Positions 24,650-38,109 of a DNA stretch of 64,000 nucleotides are shown here, in pieces. The first letter of the stretch is position 1. Every line of letters starts with the position of its first letter. Under the pieces are notes generated by a model, which was given only the letters and a program-made list of their open reading frames with translations, was not told where the DNA came from and did no database searches. A program made the position numbers and the translations under genes. Source of the DNA: Plectrocnemia conspersa (taxonomy: Eukaryota > Arthropoda > Insecta > Trichoptera > Polycentropodidae); the NCBI GenBank assembly GCA_009617715.1, contig VTFK01000117.1, forward strand, positions 620,001-684,000. The letters are read 5' to 3'.

Positions 24650-27600
24650 CTAAAAAGTAAAGTAAAGTGTCATTAGACATAACTGGTTTTACACTAGCGT
24701 CCAATATTTCCAATAACGTCTTTAAGGCGACTTTATAATACCATATAGTATATACAGTTTATAAAATAGAACACATATAAAACGTTAATGTTCTGCGAGA
24801 CACTTCAAATATCATTTTGACACATTTCGGTTCTAACTTGTCTTTTCAGGCAGTAGACCGTTAAACGATAAACGCCTTTAACAGTATATGCTTAAAGAAT
24901 AGTTTAATACTAGATACTTATTAAAAAAATACCAGAATGCTAATAATCTTTGACCGATTTAAATCTTGAGGGCTCAATGTAACTACTTCGAATGTAGTTT
25001 AAATTGAGAGCACTGCTTGTCACCTGTATTGATTTTATGTTGGCTTTGTCGGATTAAAATTTAAACTTAGCTTTTGTATATTCTAAGAAAAAAAATAATC
25101 CAAGTGAAAATTTTGATAGAAATGTCTTAACCCTTTTAACGCGAAGCTCATCACATGATGATTTGTAAGAAAATTTATATTTGCTTTACTATATATATGC
25201 TTTTAAAAGCATGAATATTATTATTGATAAAATATCAATGCAGAGCTTTTTTCACAAGCCGCTACTGCTAACTTTAATTTTATTTTATTATTAATAGCTA
25301 ACGTAATTTTGCTTTTTGTTTGTTAAAATTAAACCAGTGACTTTTAATATTCACCCACATCACGCCAGACAAGTGAACTATGTTTTACATACAAAAGCAG
25401 GGGTTGACAACAATAGACGCGTGTACCGAGACAACATTGAAATAATAAACACTACCTCTGGTGTAAAAACAACAGCTTTGACTTTGATTTAATTAACACT
25501 AAGGAACGAGCGTTCTGTGCACGTTAAATGTTTACAGCGAAAACACAGAGATGCTTTAATTTTATAATAATATCCCAAGACTTGGATAACACCAAAATGT
25601 TAGAGCTAAAATTTGCTTTTATACGTAATAATAACCTGTTGTAATACAGTGCGTAAAATTTAGTAATAATAAAATATTTCGAATTATATTTAATTTAATT
25701 TTTATTTTGTTATTAACCCAATTAGACTATTTAGTAATTATTTTATTTATGTGTATTTAAGTTAAGTTAGACAATCTAATTTAATTAGATTATTAGGTAC
25801 AATACTAATTAAACGACAATACAATACTATTATCTAATCAAAGTAAAATATATTAAAAAATATTGAAACGTCGTGAACTGAAAAAACTGTTTCTCTCGCA
25901 ATTTACAAATTTAAAATATTACTTTTGCAATTTTTAGAATTCCAATTAAATACGATATATATTTTTATTAAACAATAATCTTAAAATCTAGTGCTGCCTT
26001 ACCGTGCTGATATTTTAAAATTAACGTATAGCAATTTAAGTTTGTCTGACTAAAAATGTGAGCAAATATTTGCCGTGCAAATAAACCAAACAAATCACAA
26101 ATCTTTAGAAAAAGAAATAAAAGTTTACGATTTTCCAGCGAAAATTTTAGATGCAATTCTACGAAATTTCCCAAAAGCGCTGGACAGTAAATAAGTTTAT
26201 ATGTTGAATTTTTATTTACACTTTTATTACTGAAAAATCCTTGTAATAATTTTTAGAACTATTATTTAATATACACTAATGAAAATTGTTGCTATTTGTA
26301 TTAGTATATATGTTTGTACTATATTATTAATTGTTTGTTTTCACATAAATATTAAATCACTCGAGAAACCACTTTCACCATAATTTGACGAAAGGCTTAA
26401 ATGTAGCAGCCTGAAATTTGCACTTCGAAAAGTAAACGAATGCTTTTTAAAATCAGTTCGACGAAGTGGATTAAAAATTAACCACAGTACAATTTCCTTT
26501 AATTTAAAGGTATTAAGTAGCAAATAATATATTACATATTTTGTGCTTTTAACGTTTTATGTTATTATATCGATTTTATTTTTATATATTAAAATTGTTA
26601 ATATAATTTATTTAATTCTGATATAGTATTTACATATATTATAAAATATTGTATTTAAAAGGCCAAGCAAAATGTTTAATCATTTTTCTTATTAAAAATT
26701 GTTTTTTATCAAAGACAATTAAAATTTATGGCAATCCTTAAACATATTGAATACTTTTCTTTTTAAATTATAGTATTCATTTAAAATAATTTAATTTCCT
26801 GATAGATCCATATTATTTTTTATGGATTTTTTTTGATTTTATTAAAATACACGGGTAGGGCATTACAGTTTCAAGCTATACGATACTTATTTATCAGCAT
26901 ATATAATATAATAAAATGCTTAAATTTAATTTAAGATTATGATTTTTTTTTATTTTAAGTTAAATTATGGTATTTCCAACTACAAATTTGAGTATCATTA
27001 CCTTAAATGTTTCTTAAATGTGTCGTGATAATGTCTAAGCTAAATAAGGTTGCAGGGTTTTGTAAAGATATGTTATGCTACACTTGTGTTATGTTATGCT
27101 ATGTAATATTGTTAAACGTTGTGTTGCAAAAAAATTATTATTTATTCATATGAATTCACATTTCAATGTATATTTCACTATACCTACAAAAATAAACATT
27201 CTTTTACAAACATAAGATAAATAATAAGTTAAAGTTTACCAAAAAATTAAGGCGTGGATTTTGATTAAAAAAAATCATTCCCTTTAAAATTCGTAAATAT
27301 ATTCCTAAGCTTAAATAAACATTGACTGAAAATAAGTTAAATATTTAATATGTAGAAAAATCTATCAGAATTTGAAGTAAATTGTTAATACAAATGATAT
27401 CATATTATTTATTAAAGCGACAATTTTTAACAACAAATTTTACTAAATTATAAATAAATCAAAAGCTCAAAAAATCAATTGTATATATTTGATTAAAAAT
27501 TTATCCCCTTTAAGACTATAGAGTTGTTTGACCCTATATTTTAAAATCATTTGAATATAACTATTTTATTGGTCAAATGTTTATATTGTATTTATGTATT

Positions 27601-27779
27601 TACATCTACATTCACAATGTTAACTAGTGAAACAGTATTAATTGTTAAAATTGTAAGATTTATTTCGCGTGGGTTCTGATTAAAACAAAACCATTACTAA
27701 GTTAAATGTCTAACTTTTGTCTAACAGTGTCGTTGGCATTCATTGAACACGTCTTATTTGTAAATTATTACCGGTTGTT

Positions 27780-28040
27780 GCCTTTTGTAAATACTGTTTA
27801 ATTGTTTCGCTGCATCCCGTCTTCCGTATAAACAACCTTGGAAGAAAAGGGCGCCTCTCTCCGCCCCTTTCTCGCCAAAGAGTTTGTGGATGTTTGTAGA
27901 AACACGGCTTATAATACGACTTGGCTCGGCAAGGAATTCGAAATGAATTAAACTTAGTTAAGGCCGCACTTTAAAACACATTAAAGGGTTACGCCTCGTT
28001 CGGCACGCGAAAGCAGCGGCGAGATGTTGCAGCTTCGACT
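27780..28040. promoter_or_regulatory. CpG-rich island
   Basis: GC-rich stretch with GGGCGCC, CTCGGC, TTCGGCACGCGAAAG and GCAGCGGCGAG motifs in AT desert. No credible coding frame. A candidate conserved regulatory block. Confidence 0.25.
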
Positions 28041-28506
28041 ACAAACAATCTTATTATTACGTAATGCGAAAGAAATTTTAGAAAAACATTTAGTGAATAA
28101 AAAAATAGTACAAGTACAAATATATTTCCTAGTACTATAGTATCGATTTAAAAATTTTAGAAAAATTTTTGACAAAAATGTAAAAAATGCAATTTTTTCA
28201 TTTTTATTTAGCTTTGATTTTTAGTATTCAACAATTTTACCTTCTTTACTTTTTTCTCTAAAATATTTTTTAACAAAGATACAATTTTTTTTATTTTTTG
28301 AAAAGCCACCATTTTTAAAGAAATTGGTGGATATAGCTGGCTAGCAAATATATCTTAGATGTTTACAAGTTCTATTTCTTGTCAAATAAATTATGTTTAT
28401 ATAATAAAAGTAGCGGAAGTTATCGTGTCCTTAATTTTGAGTAAATTCCATATATAAACCTATTATTTTCAAGCAAAATGTGTTTTTATAAGGAATCGAG
28501 TTAGGC

Positions 28507-28555
28507 TGAGTTAGGTTATGCTACGATTTATCGTACCCTAACATAGCCTAACTCA
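28507..28555. repeat. Imperfect 49-bp palindrome with TTAGG motifs
   Basis: Left arm TGAGTTAGGTTATGCTACGA and right arm TCGTACCCTAACATAGCCTA followed by ACTCA fold around a TACGAT-TT-ATCGTA core. The right arm has a few extra bases. It sits immediately upstream of TE debris and may be a foldback element or MITE end. Confidence 0.5.
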
Positions 28556-28726
28556 AAAGATTTTTGTTTAAAAGAAAATATAAATTTATTTTTATACCTC
28601 CAGGTACACATGGAGGGGTTACCAGGGCGTTGTAACGGGTGCAAGGTACCCAGGCTGCATTATATAAGGGGGGTCCATGTTTTTATAAAAAAATTTTAAA
28701 CTTTTTATAATATTTATTAATTTACA

Positions 28727-28816
28727 TTGTTTTTTTTTTTTTTTAATTAATTTTAAAAAAAAAAAAATTTTTTTTTAAAAAATTTTTTTTTAAATCTTAA
28801 AAAAAAAAAAAAAATT
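28727..28816. repeat. Alternating poly-T and poly-A tracts
   Basis: Long T run, short spacer, long A run, T run, A run, T run, A run: almost pure A/T homopolymers over about 90 bp, able to form foldbacks. It borders the reverse transcriptase fragment and may descend from a LINE poly-A tail. Such tracts are also prone to assembly error. Confidence 0.7.
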
Positions 28817-28849
28817 TAATTTCGTCGGTAATGCCAAGTTTAAAGATAC

Positions 28850-29120
28850 TAGCTCCTCAAACTAAGCTAAACAGACATGCATTTTGTTTTTGTTTCATTA
28901 ATCTTCAACCCCATTTTCCTAGCTAATGATTCAATTGCGTTAAAGGCTTCTATTAGTGCCTCTTTTTATTTTGCCACTATATCTACTTCGTCGGAAAATT
29001 TGTATCGATTTATTATGCACACTGGCATTTATCTCCAGCTTGGTATCTCAAATTACTTTTTCTATAGCAATGTTAAACAGATTGTTTGCTAGAGCATCGC
29101 CCTGTCGTAGGCTGTTGAGT
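28850..29120 (-). mobile_element. Decayed non-LTR retrotransposon reverse transcriptase fragment
   Basis: Read on the minus strand, about 29,110 to 28,870: LRQGDALANNLFNIAIEKVI, a stop, DTKLEINASVHNKSIQIF, a frameshift where the F/YADD box should be, then AIESLARKMGLKINETKTKC. RQGDxLSxxLFNIxLEKVI and GLxINxxKTK are RT palm and thumb landmarks of insect LINEs. The catalytic YADD block is disrupted, so the copy is dead. It is flanked by long A/T homopolymers and by another TE remnant. Confidence 0.65.
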
Positions 29121-29689
29121 ATTCACAAATATATAATTTTGTACTTTTGCTTGGCATTTGACCCTTTTTACTGTGAGTTTCACCAAAGAGAATTGTTTTT
29201 ATGCTACACCCTACCGTGTACTCTTTATATTATTTCACGCGTAGAAAATTGCGACGAAAAAAAACTACAAATTCTTGAAAACTCACAATTGCAAAAAAGA
29301 GTATCGTGTCAAATATAATATTAGATTACTTTAATTTTAATAATATTTTTGAGCTCATGTAATTTAGTTTTTGCCTGATGCGTTAAATAGCTTATGGCCA
29401 GCCCTGATTTTAGATTTATTAATTTTACTGCTTCTAGCCTTGCTGACTATTTTGTTTTTAAAATTTTGTGTTAGGAATAAAGTGCTAAATGTTGTTTGTT
29501 AGTACCAAAGAAAAATGTTCATTTTTTGCAATATTTTTCTGAATCCAGTTTCCACAACCATAAAATGTACAATTACTATTTTAACGCAAAAAACTACTTG
29601 CAGAATATTACACTTTTATGCAATATTGGCTTCGCTAGAAGCCTTGTCTAAAATTTAATTACAATCCATGTAACAAATAAAAAAGTTGG

Positions 29690-29890
29690 ATAGCAATTTC
29701 TCTACCCGTTTTATTAGAATAAATATCAAAGCATATACATATAATGTTCTTCGATTGAAAATTGCAGTGCACTGAACGCTGGCGTAACAAATAATTAATG
29801 TCGTTTGTTTCTCATGAGATAAATCTGGAGTCGCATCAGCAATAATAGCAAAATATTTAGAATTCTTGACTTCTTTATTACTAGAGATCT
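29690..29890 (-). mobile_element. Decayed hAT-type (DUF4371/ZMYM1-like) transposase fragment
   Basis: The minus strand encodes EVKNSKYFAIIADATPDLSH then EKQTTLIICYASVQ, matching the DUF4371 signature (IxxxKYFSIxxDxTPDxSHxxQLTxIIRYV) of ZMYM1-like hAT-derived proteins. The Asp of ADATPD corresponds to the first catalytic acidic residue. No C-terminal dimerisation domain was confidently found, and flanking frames are broken. Confidence 0.55.
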
Positions 29891-31479
29891 AAAAATACTA
29901 AAAATTAGTTACAACAACACTAAAAGTGATTTTTGCCTGTTTTTATTCTAGTAAATAAATAATATCATAAGAATATGAGAGCATTTTATGTTTAGAAATA
30001 AAGTAATTTCTTGGCCAAAAAACACCTAACATTTCTAAGCCTAAACTAAAAATCTCGGAAGAATAATCCAAAACACAGTGAAAATTATCTGCTATTTTAA
30101 TTAAACAAAGATAACAATATTATATTTTTTTATAGATATAAAAAAATCCCACTTGATTTATTATTCGTTGAGTTTTAAATGGTTACAAAACTAGTTTGCA
30201 TATATTTTTTACAACAAAGTATTACTCAAATGGTCATGCATACCACACAACTCTCGAATAAAAAATGCAAATTGCGTTTGAAATATCAAAAATGCATTTT
30301 TACAAAAACGCCCCACGGGGTCGTAACTTTTACCCAGAGATGCATTGTTACTGTGTTTTCCGCCCGTAAACTTGCAACACATTTTTTTTGTTCATAATGT
30401 TTTGCATCGTATATTTTGAAACCGCATTGAGCACCGTTTTAAATCAAACGTGCAAAAGTACTGCAATTTAATAACTTTTTCACGACATTTAATTTAAAAA
30501 AAAAATATTTTAACACAGACGTGTGGAATTTGCTTAAAAATCGCTCGCAAAATTATTGTAACATATTTTGAAAATTACAAGAAGTAAAATAAGCGTCACT
30601 CTAAAAAAATTACCTACTCATGAAATGCAAGCTTATGATTGCTAAATACTTCTTTTAACTGTGAGAATATTAACTCGCCTTAGATAGACAAAAAACAGAT
30701 ATTTTACATTAAAGGATATTCTTGGTTTCTAATTCTTTTCCTGAATAATATAGTTTACAACACTTAAAGATAAGTTTATATGTAATCCTTTAAGCATTTG
30801 GTGCAACCGATGGACAATCGTTTTTTGATTGCCGTGCCGACAAATGATGTTTTAGGATTATTGGAATAAAGTCAAAATTAAAACTTTTTATTATAAAAAT
30901 TTAGAAAATTTTTTTTTATAAAAATTTAGAAACATTTATATTTGCTATATTTATATTTAAAAAATATATTAATAAGTAATATTGATTCAAAACCTTTGCT
31001 GAAAAAAATAATTTTTAGTATGGGTAAAATTATTATAGAGGCAAAATGTGCCACGCAATACTAAAATTCTAGGTGTGGTGAAATAAGAGATGACTCTTAG
31101 ATTAAAATTTTTGTAAATTATACTCAAAACCCTATTTTATATGCTAGATGATAGGGAGCCTGCACTAGTATCATTTAGAACCAGAGCGCCTGTGCCCCTA
31201 CCACAGATACCAAACCTCCCAGTGGTTGATTTTATCAATACTAATAATCGATTTATATTTATGTTAATAAAAATATACTACAACTAAGCTCTAATATAAG
31301 GAATAAAATGTGTAAATTCTTGCACAATTTTTTGTATTTTCCAGCTTTGTACAAAAAAATGTATCGTTATATTGCCGTACTCCAAAATTAAATGGGTTCA
31401 TTTATAATCCATTACGGATGCATATTGGCATGTCGGATATAAAATATAAAAATACACTTTTTCGTATTTGGACGACCCA

Positions 31480-31870
31480 TTGCGCTTTTGATTTTACACG
31501 CACTTGTGTTTTTATGGTACACCGTATACATATAGTGTGTATATACAGAGACGTTTGTCGAGGTGGCGATTTCGGATTACGGCATTCCCCTTTGGCCGAA
31601 CGAGACAATAAGGCTTCGCTTGATCTGCGACTTTTCAATCTGGAGACTTTCGCCCCGTGAGTCCGGTTAGTCCCGGCGCCATTTCTATTCATGAAATACG
31701 AAAGAGAGCCAAAAACGAAAAATCGACCCAGGGCGTTTTATTGGCGTCGCGTGCGACAGAGACGGAGATACGGAGAGATTGCATCCTGTGTCAACACGGT
31801 AATATTTCGCACGGAGCGTTTTACATAAAGGCTAAAGTGCACGGTATATGCGCTACACTGTAGAAAATTC
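31480..31870. promoter_or_regulatory. CpG-rich island, non-coding or unrecognised exon
   Basis: Raised GC with frequent CpG. Overlapping open frames on both strands (31418-31660, 31657-31863 plus; 31692-31402 minus) are expected from the composition, and none is recognised. GCGTTTTATTGGCGTC contains a Hox/Cdx-like TTTTATTG core. Confidence 0.25.
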
Positions 31871-34384
31871 AATGAATTTCAATGATGCAAACAAATAAAA
31901 TATTGTATTTTCAAACACTTTGCATGTGCGGGATAGATCGTTATTCTTCGTGTGGGTTAATATTTCACGATTTGAAAAGACTGTTGGCAAGTGAAGATGG
32001 ATTTAATATGTAGAGGTCAATAGAAATGAAAGCTACTTTATATATCGATGTCACAAGTATAGTAAGGCGTGGTGCTTAACCGATGCAACTAGTATGGATC
32101 TTTTTATTCACCATCCCAAATTTATCAATGCACTTCTACATGAACTGCAATTTAGTCTAGATCTTATATATAATGATATGCTATTGAATCGTATAACAAG
32201 ATAATACATTCACCTAAAAAATAGACATTTTTTATAGCACATGGTTTGACAAACTACAGCCTGCTGCTGTATCTTATACTTTCTCTCTTTAAAATTTCAA
32301 ATAATGCGCTATAATTAAACGGTTAACCGTCTAGTTAATGCCATGGCGTACATTTAAACAATCATTGGCTTTACATATACTATTGCTTAGTTGCTAATGT
32401 TTATAAAATTAACTGTCAATAGCTTTTCCAGCGTCTATTTGGGTTCAAAGCCACACCCCTTTGGCCTTAAAATCCGATATTCGTATTATATTAAATTATT
32501 TTTTAAGCTAATTTTATTTTACCATTAAAATAAGCTAAGTTTATGATAAAACTATATTCTAAGACTTTAATATTTTTTTATCACACTGTATCAAATAACA
32601 AACTAGGCCATAATTGCTTCTTCATAAGTGAATTACGCAATTTCTTATCGAAAATAAACCGTCGGCGCTTTATTGCCCAATTAGCTATAGATGATAAATG
32701 GAGTGAATTGTAGGCAACAATCTTTATTGTGTGTAAAATAAAAGTACTAGTGAATGGTATTTTTTAAACACATATACAAAAAATAACTATCTAATATTAA
32801 TTGAACAAATATAATAATTTATTAAGTACAAATTAAATTAATATAGTATCACACTTGTAATAAATATAAATACATAAATGTCTATAAAAAATAATAACGT
32901 CGTTGCTGGTTATGTGCGATGAGATAAAAACAAACCCCGTGCCAACACATATTTTGTCCATCCGCGTTTATTTGACACATTTACGTTATCTCCTGAGAAA
33001 GAACGTAAATAAAATAACACCCTAAGTGGTTTTCGTAATCTTATGAAACTCTTTATTTACAAATTAGTGTCAATTAGTACTATTTATCTTGAATATAAAA
33101 TAAAAATATATTTGTGTATTAGGTTAACCCTTTTATAAAATTATAATTTAATTTAATCATAAATAGCTTATAGAATGCAATTTGAACTTTCAGAAACGTG
33201 AGCAAAGTGCTATAACATTGTATAGTAGAGACTATTTTTATTTATTTATTTAATGATTATTAAAATCAATATTAAAACAGCAACTTAAAAAAAGCATATA
33301 ACCATATTATTATAAATAAAAAAAATCATGATTTATTGCAGAAAAGTAGTCTTTAAAATAAAATGATTTATTTAAAATAAAAATAAATGACTAAATTTAT
33401 TTATTGATTTATATAATTTATCGTAATATATGTTTTGGTTTTTTACATTAAAAAGTTACTCTTACTAATTTATATATAATTAATTTTATTATAATCACGT
33501 TTTTTTATGTTCATCCAAAATTACAGACTTTTTAAAAATTGTTAGCTTTAGATTTTCAAATAGTAAACACACATTTTTATAAGTTTTTGTATTGTGGTTT
33601 TAATCGACCTTTTTTAATAACAAAAAAAAGACACTCTTATTTTATCGAAAAATAATAAGATAAATTTGTTTTTAAAAAAAAATCTTATTGTATGAATTTA
33701 TATAATCACATCTGCTGCAAAAAGTATTTGTACAATTTTTTGTAACAAAATGGATGTCCGTTTTCAATCAATGTAATACTAATAAAAAAATACATAATAA
33801 CAAACTTCTAGATTGTACTGTATGTAAAATTTGTAACCTTGGTTTAAAAGTTCTATTGCAGCCCTTATATTCACCGTTACCATTTAACTACTACTTATTT
33901 CTTTCAATGAAACATTTTATTAAGTGAAAAATATCTAATTAACTTTTATAAAATACAACAAAATCATAGCACTATAACTAACGATATTATTTAAAAAAAT
34001 ATCATAAAGCCATAAATACTAGAAAGTGCATTTATAGTTTACTATAAATTTTTCTACATACAAATTTTGACTAATCAGTGTAAATTCGCTTTATCTTTTA
34101 TTTTCAAAGAAAATCTATCTATTTATTTAAAATAAATAAACTGGTAAAAATACACATATATTAATTAAGTAATTACTAAATACAAGTTAAGAGTATTCTA
34201 TGTTACTCCAAATATATTATATATGTAACTGTAATACTTCAAAAAATTAAACATATTTAAAAAAATATTTTAAGCATCTTATATAAATGCCTAAAATATT
34301 TTCATATTTTCCATGCAATATATTTATGTTAGTAAGCCATTGAGATAAGTTGAATAAGTACTAAGTTGTATAAATGAGAGGCGT

Positions 34385-34620
34385 ACCAAAATCTGCACTA
34401 TTGAAAATGAACCGATGATACTGCATTTTAGCAAAATGCCAGTTTCCGTTCCACTGGTCTACGCTACTTGAATTCCGATGCAATTCTGTTCAATTTTCCA
34501 ATCATAATTGTCTTTCTCCTTTTCGCGTTTTCAATGGATCGAATGGCACTCTAATCAGAGTTAATTGCACTCACCTTGCGATTGAATGCAATTTCCTTCC
34601 AATACTACACGCAAATACCT
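34385..34620. promoter_or_regulatory. GC-richer island
   Basis: Moderate GC rise with no open frame of note and no repeat recognised. Contains ATCGAATGGCAC and a GAGTTAATTGCACTC segment. A possible conserved non-coding block. Confidence 0.2.
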
Positions 34621-37079
34621 ACCTGACGTATATAAAATAAATTAACAAATACAGGTTATCATATTAATAAATAAATACTCGATAAAAGTGTAAACATATC
34701 TAATATTTAAAAGAGTTTTTAAACGATAAATTTAATTATTAAAATTAGTACAACAATAATAAAAGGATAGATTTATCAAAACATAAATAATAATTTTATT
34801 AGACTGTAAAATTTGAAAAACTGACAACTTAACATAATTAAAAACTTTGTTTACATAAACTAACAATAAGAGTTTCCATCGTTTTATTGTCTTGAAACTT
34901 GGGAAGTTTATCTAAATTGCTGGATATTTTATAAAATGAGTTATTTAAAACAGGGATTACATAACCTTTTTCAGTTTAAAACATTTAGTTTAGTTTAAAG
35001 CAGCTTATCCTTTACTTGATTACTAACAGATAAGTTTTCTTTTGAACCTAAGCAACGTTAATAAAGCAATGGAGCAATTTTATTATGAACAATTAACAAT
35101 TTCAAAGATAGTTTAGTATCATTTAGTATATGTGCTTTGTTTTGTAAGTGTACTGGACAATTATTTTTCTATTCTATGCTTCTTTGTGATATTTTTGACT
35201 GCATATAATATATCAATCCAAAGTTATATTTGATTTTTTCTAAAATTAATAACTAAAATTTTCTAAAATTAATAAGACTTTTTATATAAAATATATATAT
35301 ATAATATTTTTATATTTTATCAATGTCACAAATGCTGAAACAAACCTTATTTATTTTAAGCCATGTCTACAAAATCCATGCAATTTATATGTAAAAAATC
35401 CAAAAATGTATTTTTAGGGCGCCTTGTTTTATATCTATTTATACATGTACTAAAAATCTTTTGTATTTTGCATTTTGTTTGCACAAATGTTGTTTTTTTT
35501 TCACATTTTCTCAATAGCGCCCCACAACATATTTTTCGTCACGTATTCGAGTTTGCAAACATCCGTCGAAAATATGGCGGCAGACAGGCAAAAGAATACA
35601 TCGACACAAAGGAAAACATATAGCAGATTAAAAGTAAAGTGCTTTCAAAGTCAAAGCTTTACAGTAACGCAGATTGACGTTTTTCCCAGTATTACACATA
35701 TATGTGTATTTTATAAACTTCAATAAAAATTTTAAGAATGAAACGTTGAACTTTATATGTAACAAATAAATGTACCACAAACAAGTTTAATTATTTATAT
35801 AAGGTAAATGTTAACTAAATATACAAAATAGTATTTAATAATAAGTCAATATTTATATAAATTTGACTATTAATATCAATATTTGCCAATCTAAAAAGTA
35901 GTTTGATGTAGTAGTAAATGTGTAAGAAAAATACAGATATTTACATGCATTATATCTTATCTGATTTTGTTTAAATATACCTTCTCAATAAAAACAGCTA
36001 ATATTTTTTGTAACTTCTTGTACCGCGTTTTTAAAATCTCTACTAAGCAGATATTTGTGTATAACAAATTTTTCTGCAAAAAAACACTTTATATTTACTG
36101 CGTGTAACTAAATCCTAATCTAGATTATTTGACGATAATATTCTACATTTATCGATGCTGTATAGATTTAGTGTTATTTTAATCAGATTATATATTATTT
36201 TTTTACGTTCTATATATGTATATAATACATTTACTCATTGGTTTAAATGCACAACTATTTTAGCAGTTCAATAATGCATATAAAATGTCTTACTTTCTTT
36301 TGCACAAATATTTTCGAGTATTATATAAACTTTTAAAAAAATAAGAATCAACCTCTTATCTGCATATGATTAAACACACGTTCAATATATACACCCTTTT
36401 TTTGCACATTTAGTATTATTTTAAATTTGTTTTGTAAAAAAAATAAATACGTAAATATAAAAATATAAAAATATGGCACTCTTCACATATTTTTACTTTT
36501 GAACCTTAAATCTAATTTTTAAAAGTTCTTAGTAACTAGAAACTCGAGTGGTAGTAGAAAAAAAGTTTTCAAACGTTAACATTCTAACCGCCATGGGTAA
36601 TAATAAGGGACTCAATCGCGACTATGTGGCACTCTATAGCCAGCAACTGAGGGATTTTCAAAAATATCCCTTAACAATAAATTGTATCTTACCGCAAAAA
36701 TAATTTTACAAACAATAAGGTTTACAACCATTCTCATATTTACAATTCATCACTAGCTACAATTTAATGAAAAATAAAATTATAAAATGTTCCGAAAAAA
36801 CAGCGACAGGCTTAATGTGTTTTATCTATTCATATCAACCTTTTCTGGATTAAATGCGACTTGAATACATATATACATATCAGAATGAGTTTAGCAGTGC
36901 AATGTATAATACTCCTCATTACTTTTGATGCAAAAACATAAATCTGAAAATAACCTTCTAATATAAAGCTATTTGAAGTTACGCAATTTAAAAAAAACAG
37001 TTAATGAAATAATTAATAACATTTTCTTTTAAAACCATTAATTATTATTTTTATCACAAAAGTGTATTCTTTAACTAAA

Positions 37080-37280
37080 GTACGAGGTTCATGGAGGTTA
37101 ACCCTTGTCGAATTTATTCATTGAGTATCGCTTGTGTAAACGCTCGACTTTCGTGTTGTAATATTGTTCTTGGGTCAAGTGGTATTTTCAAGTTCACCTT
37201 CGACTTCTAAAAAGCCAAATCAACCGAAGGGCACGCCAGTCAATGTTAATTTAACATAAACGGGCATGAATAAAAGTTAA
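37080..37280. promoter_or_regulatory. GC-richer island with nuclear-receptor-like half sites
   Basis: GGGTCAAGTGG and CAAGTTCACCTTCG contain hexamers close to the AGGTCA/TGACCT half-site. No coding frame was seen. Confidence 0.2.
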
Positions 37281-37792
37281 TGTATACTTGGAAACCATCA
37301 AAGGGCATTAAAATCATTTTACTTTCTATTTAATACAATATCGTTTAGAATATTAAATTTTAGACCCTAAGAGTATTCGCTTTGTTTTGCAAATTCATTA
37401 CCAACGTGTTATTAGTTCATTTCATCGGTTTTGCGCCTATGATTAAAGCAAAAATAAATTTACAAACACTGTTTTTATGAAGTTATAAAGCAAAAAGTAA
37501 GCTTGATACACAGTAATATTTTTAACAAGCGTTAAATAATATATAAAATTTTAATAGTTAACTCTCTGAAGAATAAATATAAAAGATTCTTGTTATTTCA
37601 ATCAATCGCATTCAAATCTGACTGTTAGACTGAAAGATAACTCGCATAAGACATCGCATCAAAACGAAGGAATACAAAAGATTACAGATCGATTCAACTG
37701 TGCATAAATTGTATATATTGAATACATTTATATATAAATGCTATATACGAAATAAGAAATATCAAAGATCGTAATCTCTGGTGCGCAAAGCG

Positions 37793-38109
37793 TATAAAAT
37801 GGAATCGTTAGGGAGTTTCGGTGTAGATTTTTATATAAATTTCACTTCATTCCGAGTGTTTATATTGATTTTAGCATATATATCGAGTCGGTAACAATGC
37901 GAGACTTGCGTAACAGTTACATGCACTCGATACGAAAGCAAATGCGATTGCATGCTGTAGCAAGATTCACATGGTACGGAAAATCGTTTCGGATAATGTG
38001 CACGGAGAGCTTCGCACCTTGCGCTGCCACGTGGACAAGTGTTCAAAAGGGGCACCTAATAAATTTTAAATATATTTTTATGTTCTGTTTTTGTTATAAA
38101 AAGACATGA
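37793..38109 (+). promoter_or_regulatory. GC-richer island with TATA box, hairpin and small ORF
   Basis: TATAAAA at 37793-37799. About 100 nt downstream AACAATG opens a 70-codon frame (37897-38109, MRDLRNSYMHSIRKQMRLHA at its start). A hairpin has arms TATCGAGT/ACTCGATA and GTAAC/GTTAC (37881-37932). Both strands are open across the island. It could be a small gene, a first exon or an enhancer; the protein is not recognised. Confidence 0.25.

Larger units (their letters stand above)
19000..28500. other. AT-rich stretch 5' of the assigned MINDY exons
   Basis: Either the 5' introns of the MINDY gene or intergenic DNA. Holds simple (TA)n near 19,235 and 20,895 and a (CATA)n run near 19,808. Repeat heads at 21.7 and 22.6 kb, an island at 27.8 kb and a possible exon at 24.3-24.6 kb are listed separately. 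No other gene is supported. Confidence 0.5.

Noticed and set aside
28500..28560. Interstitial telomeric repeat
   Set aside because: GTTAGG/TTAGG motifs occur only a few times and within a palindrome, not as a (TTAGG)n array.
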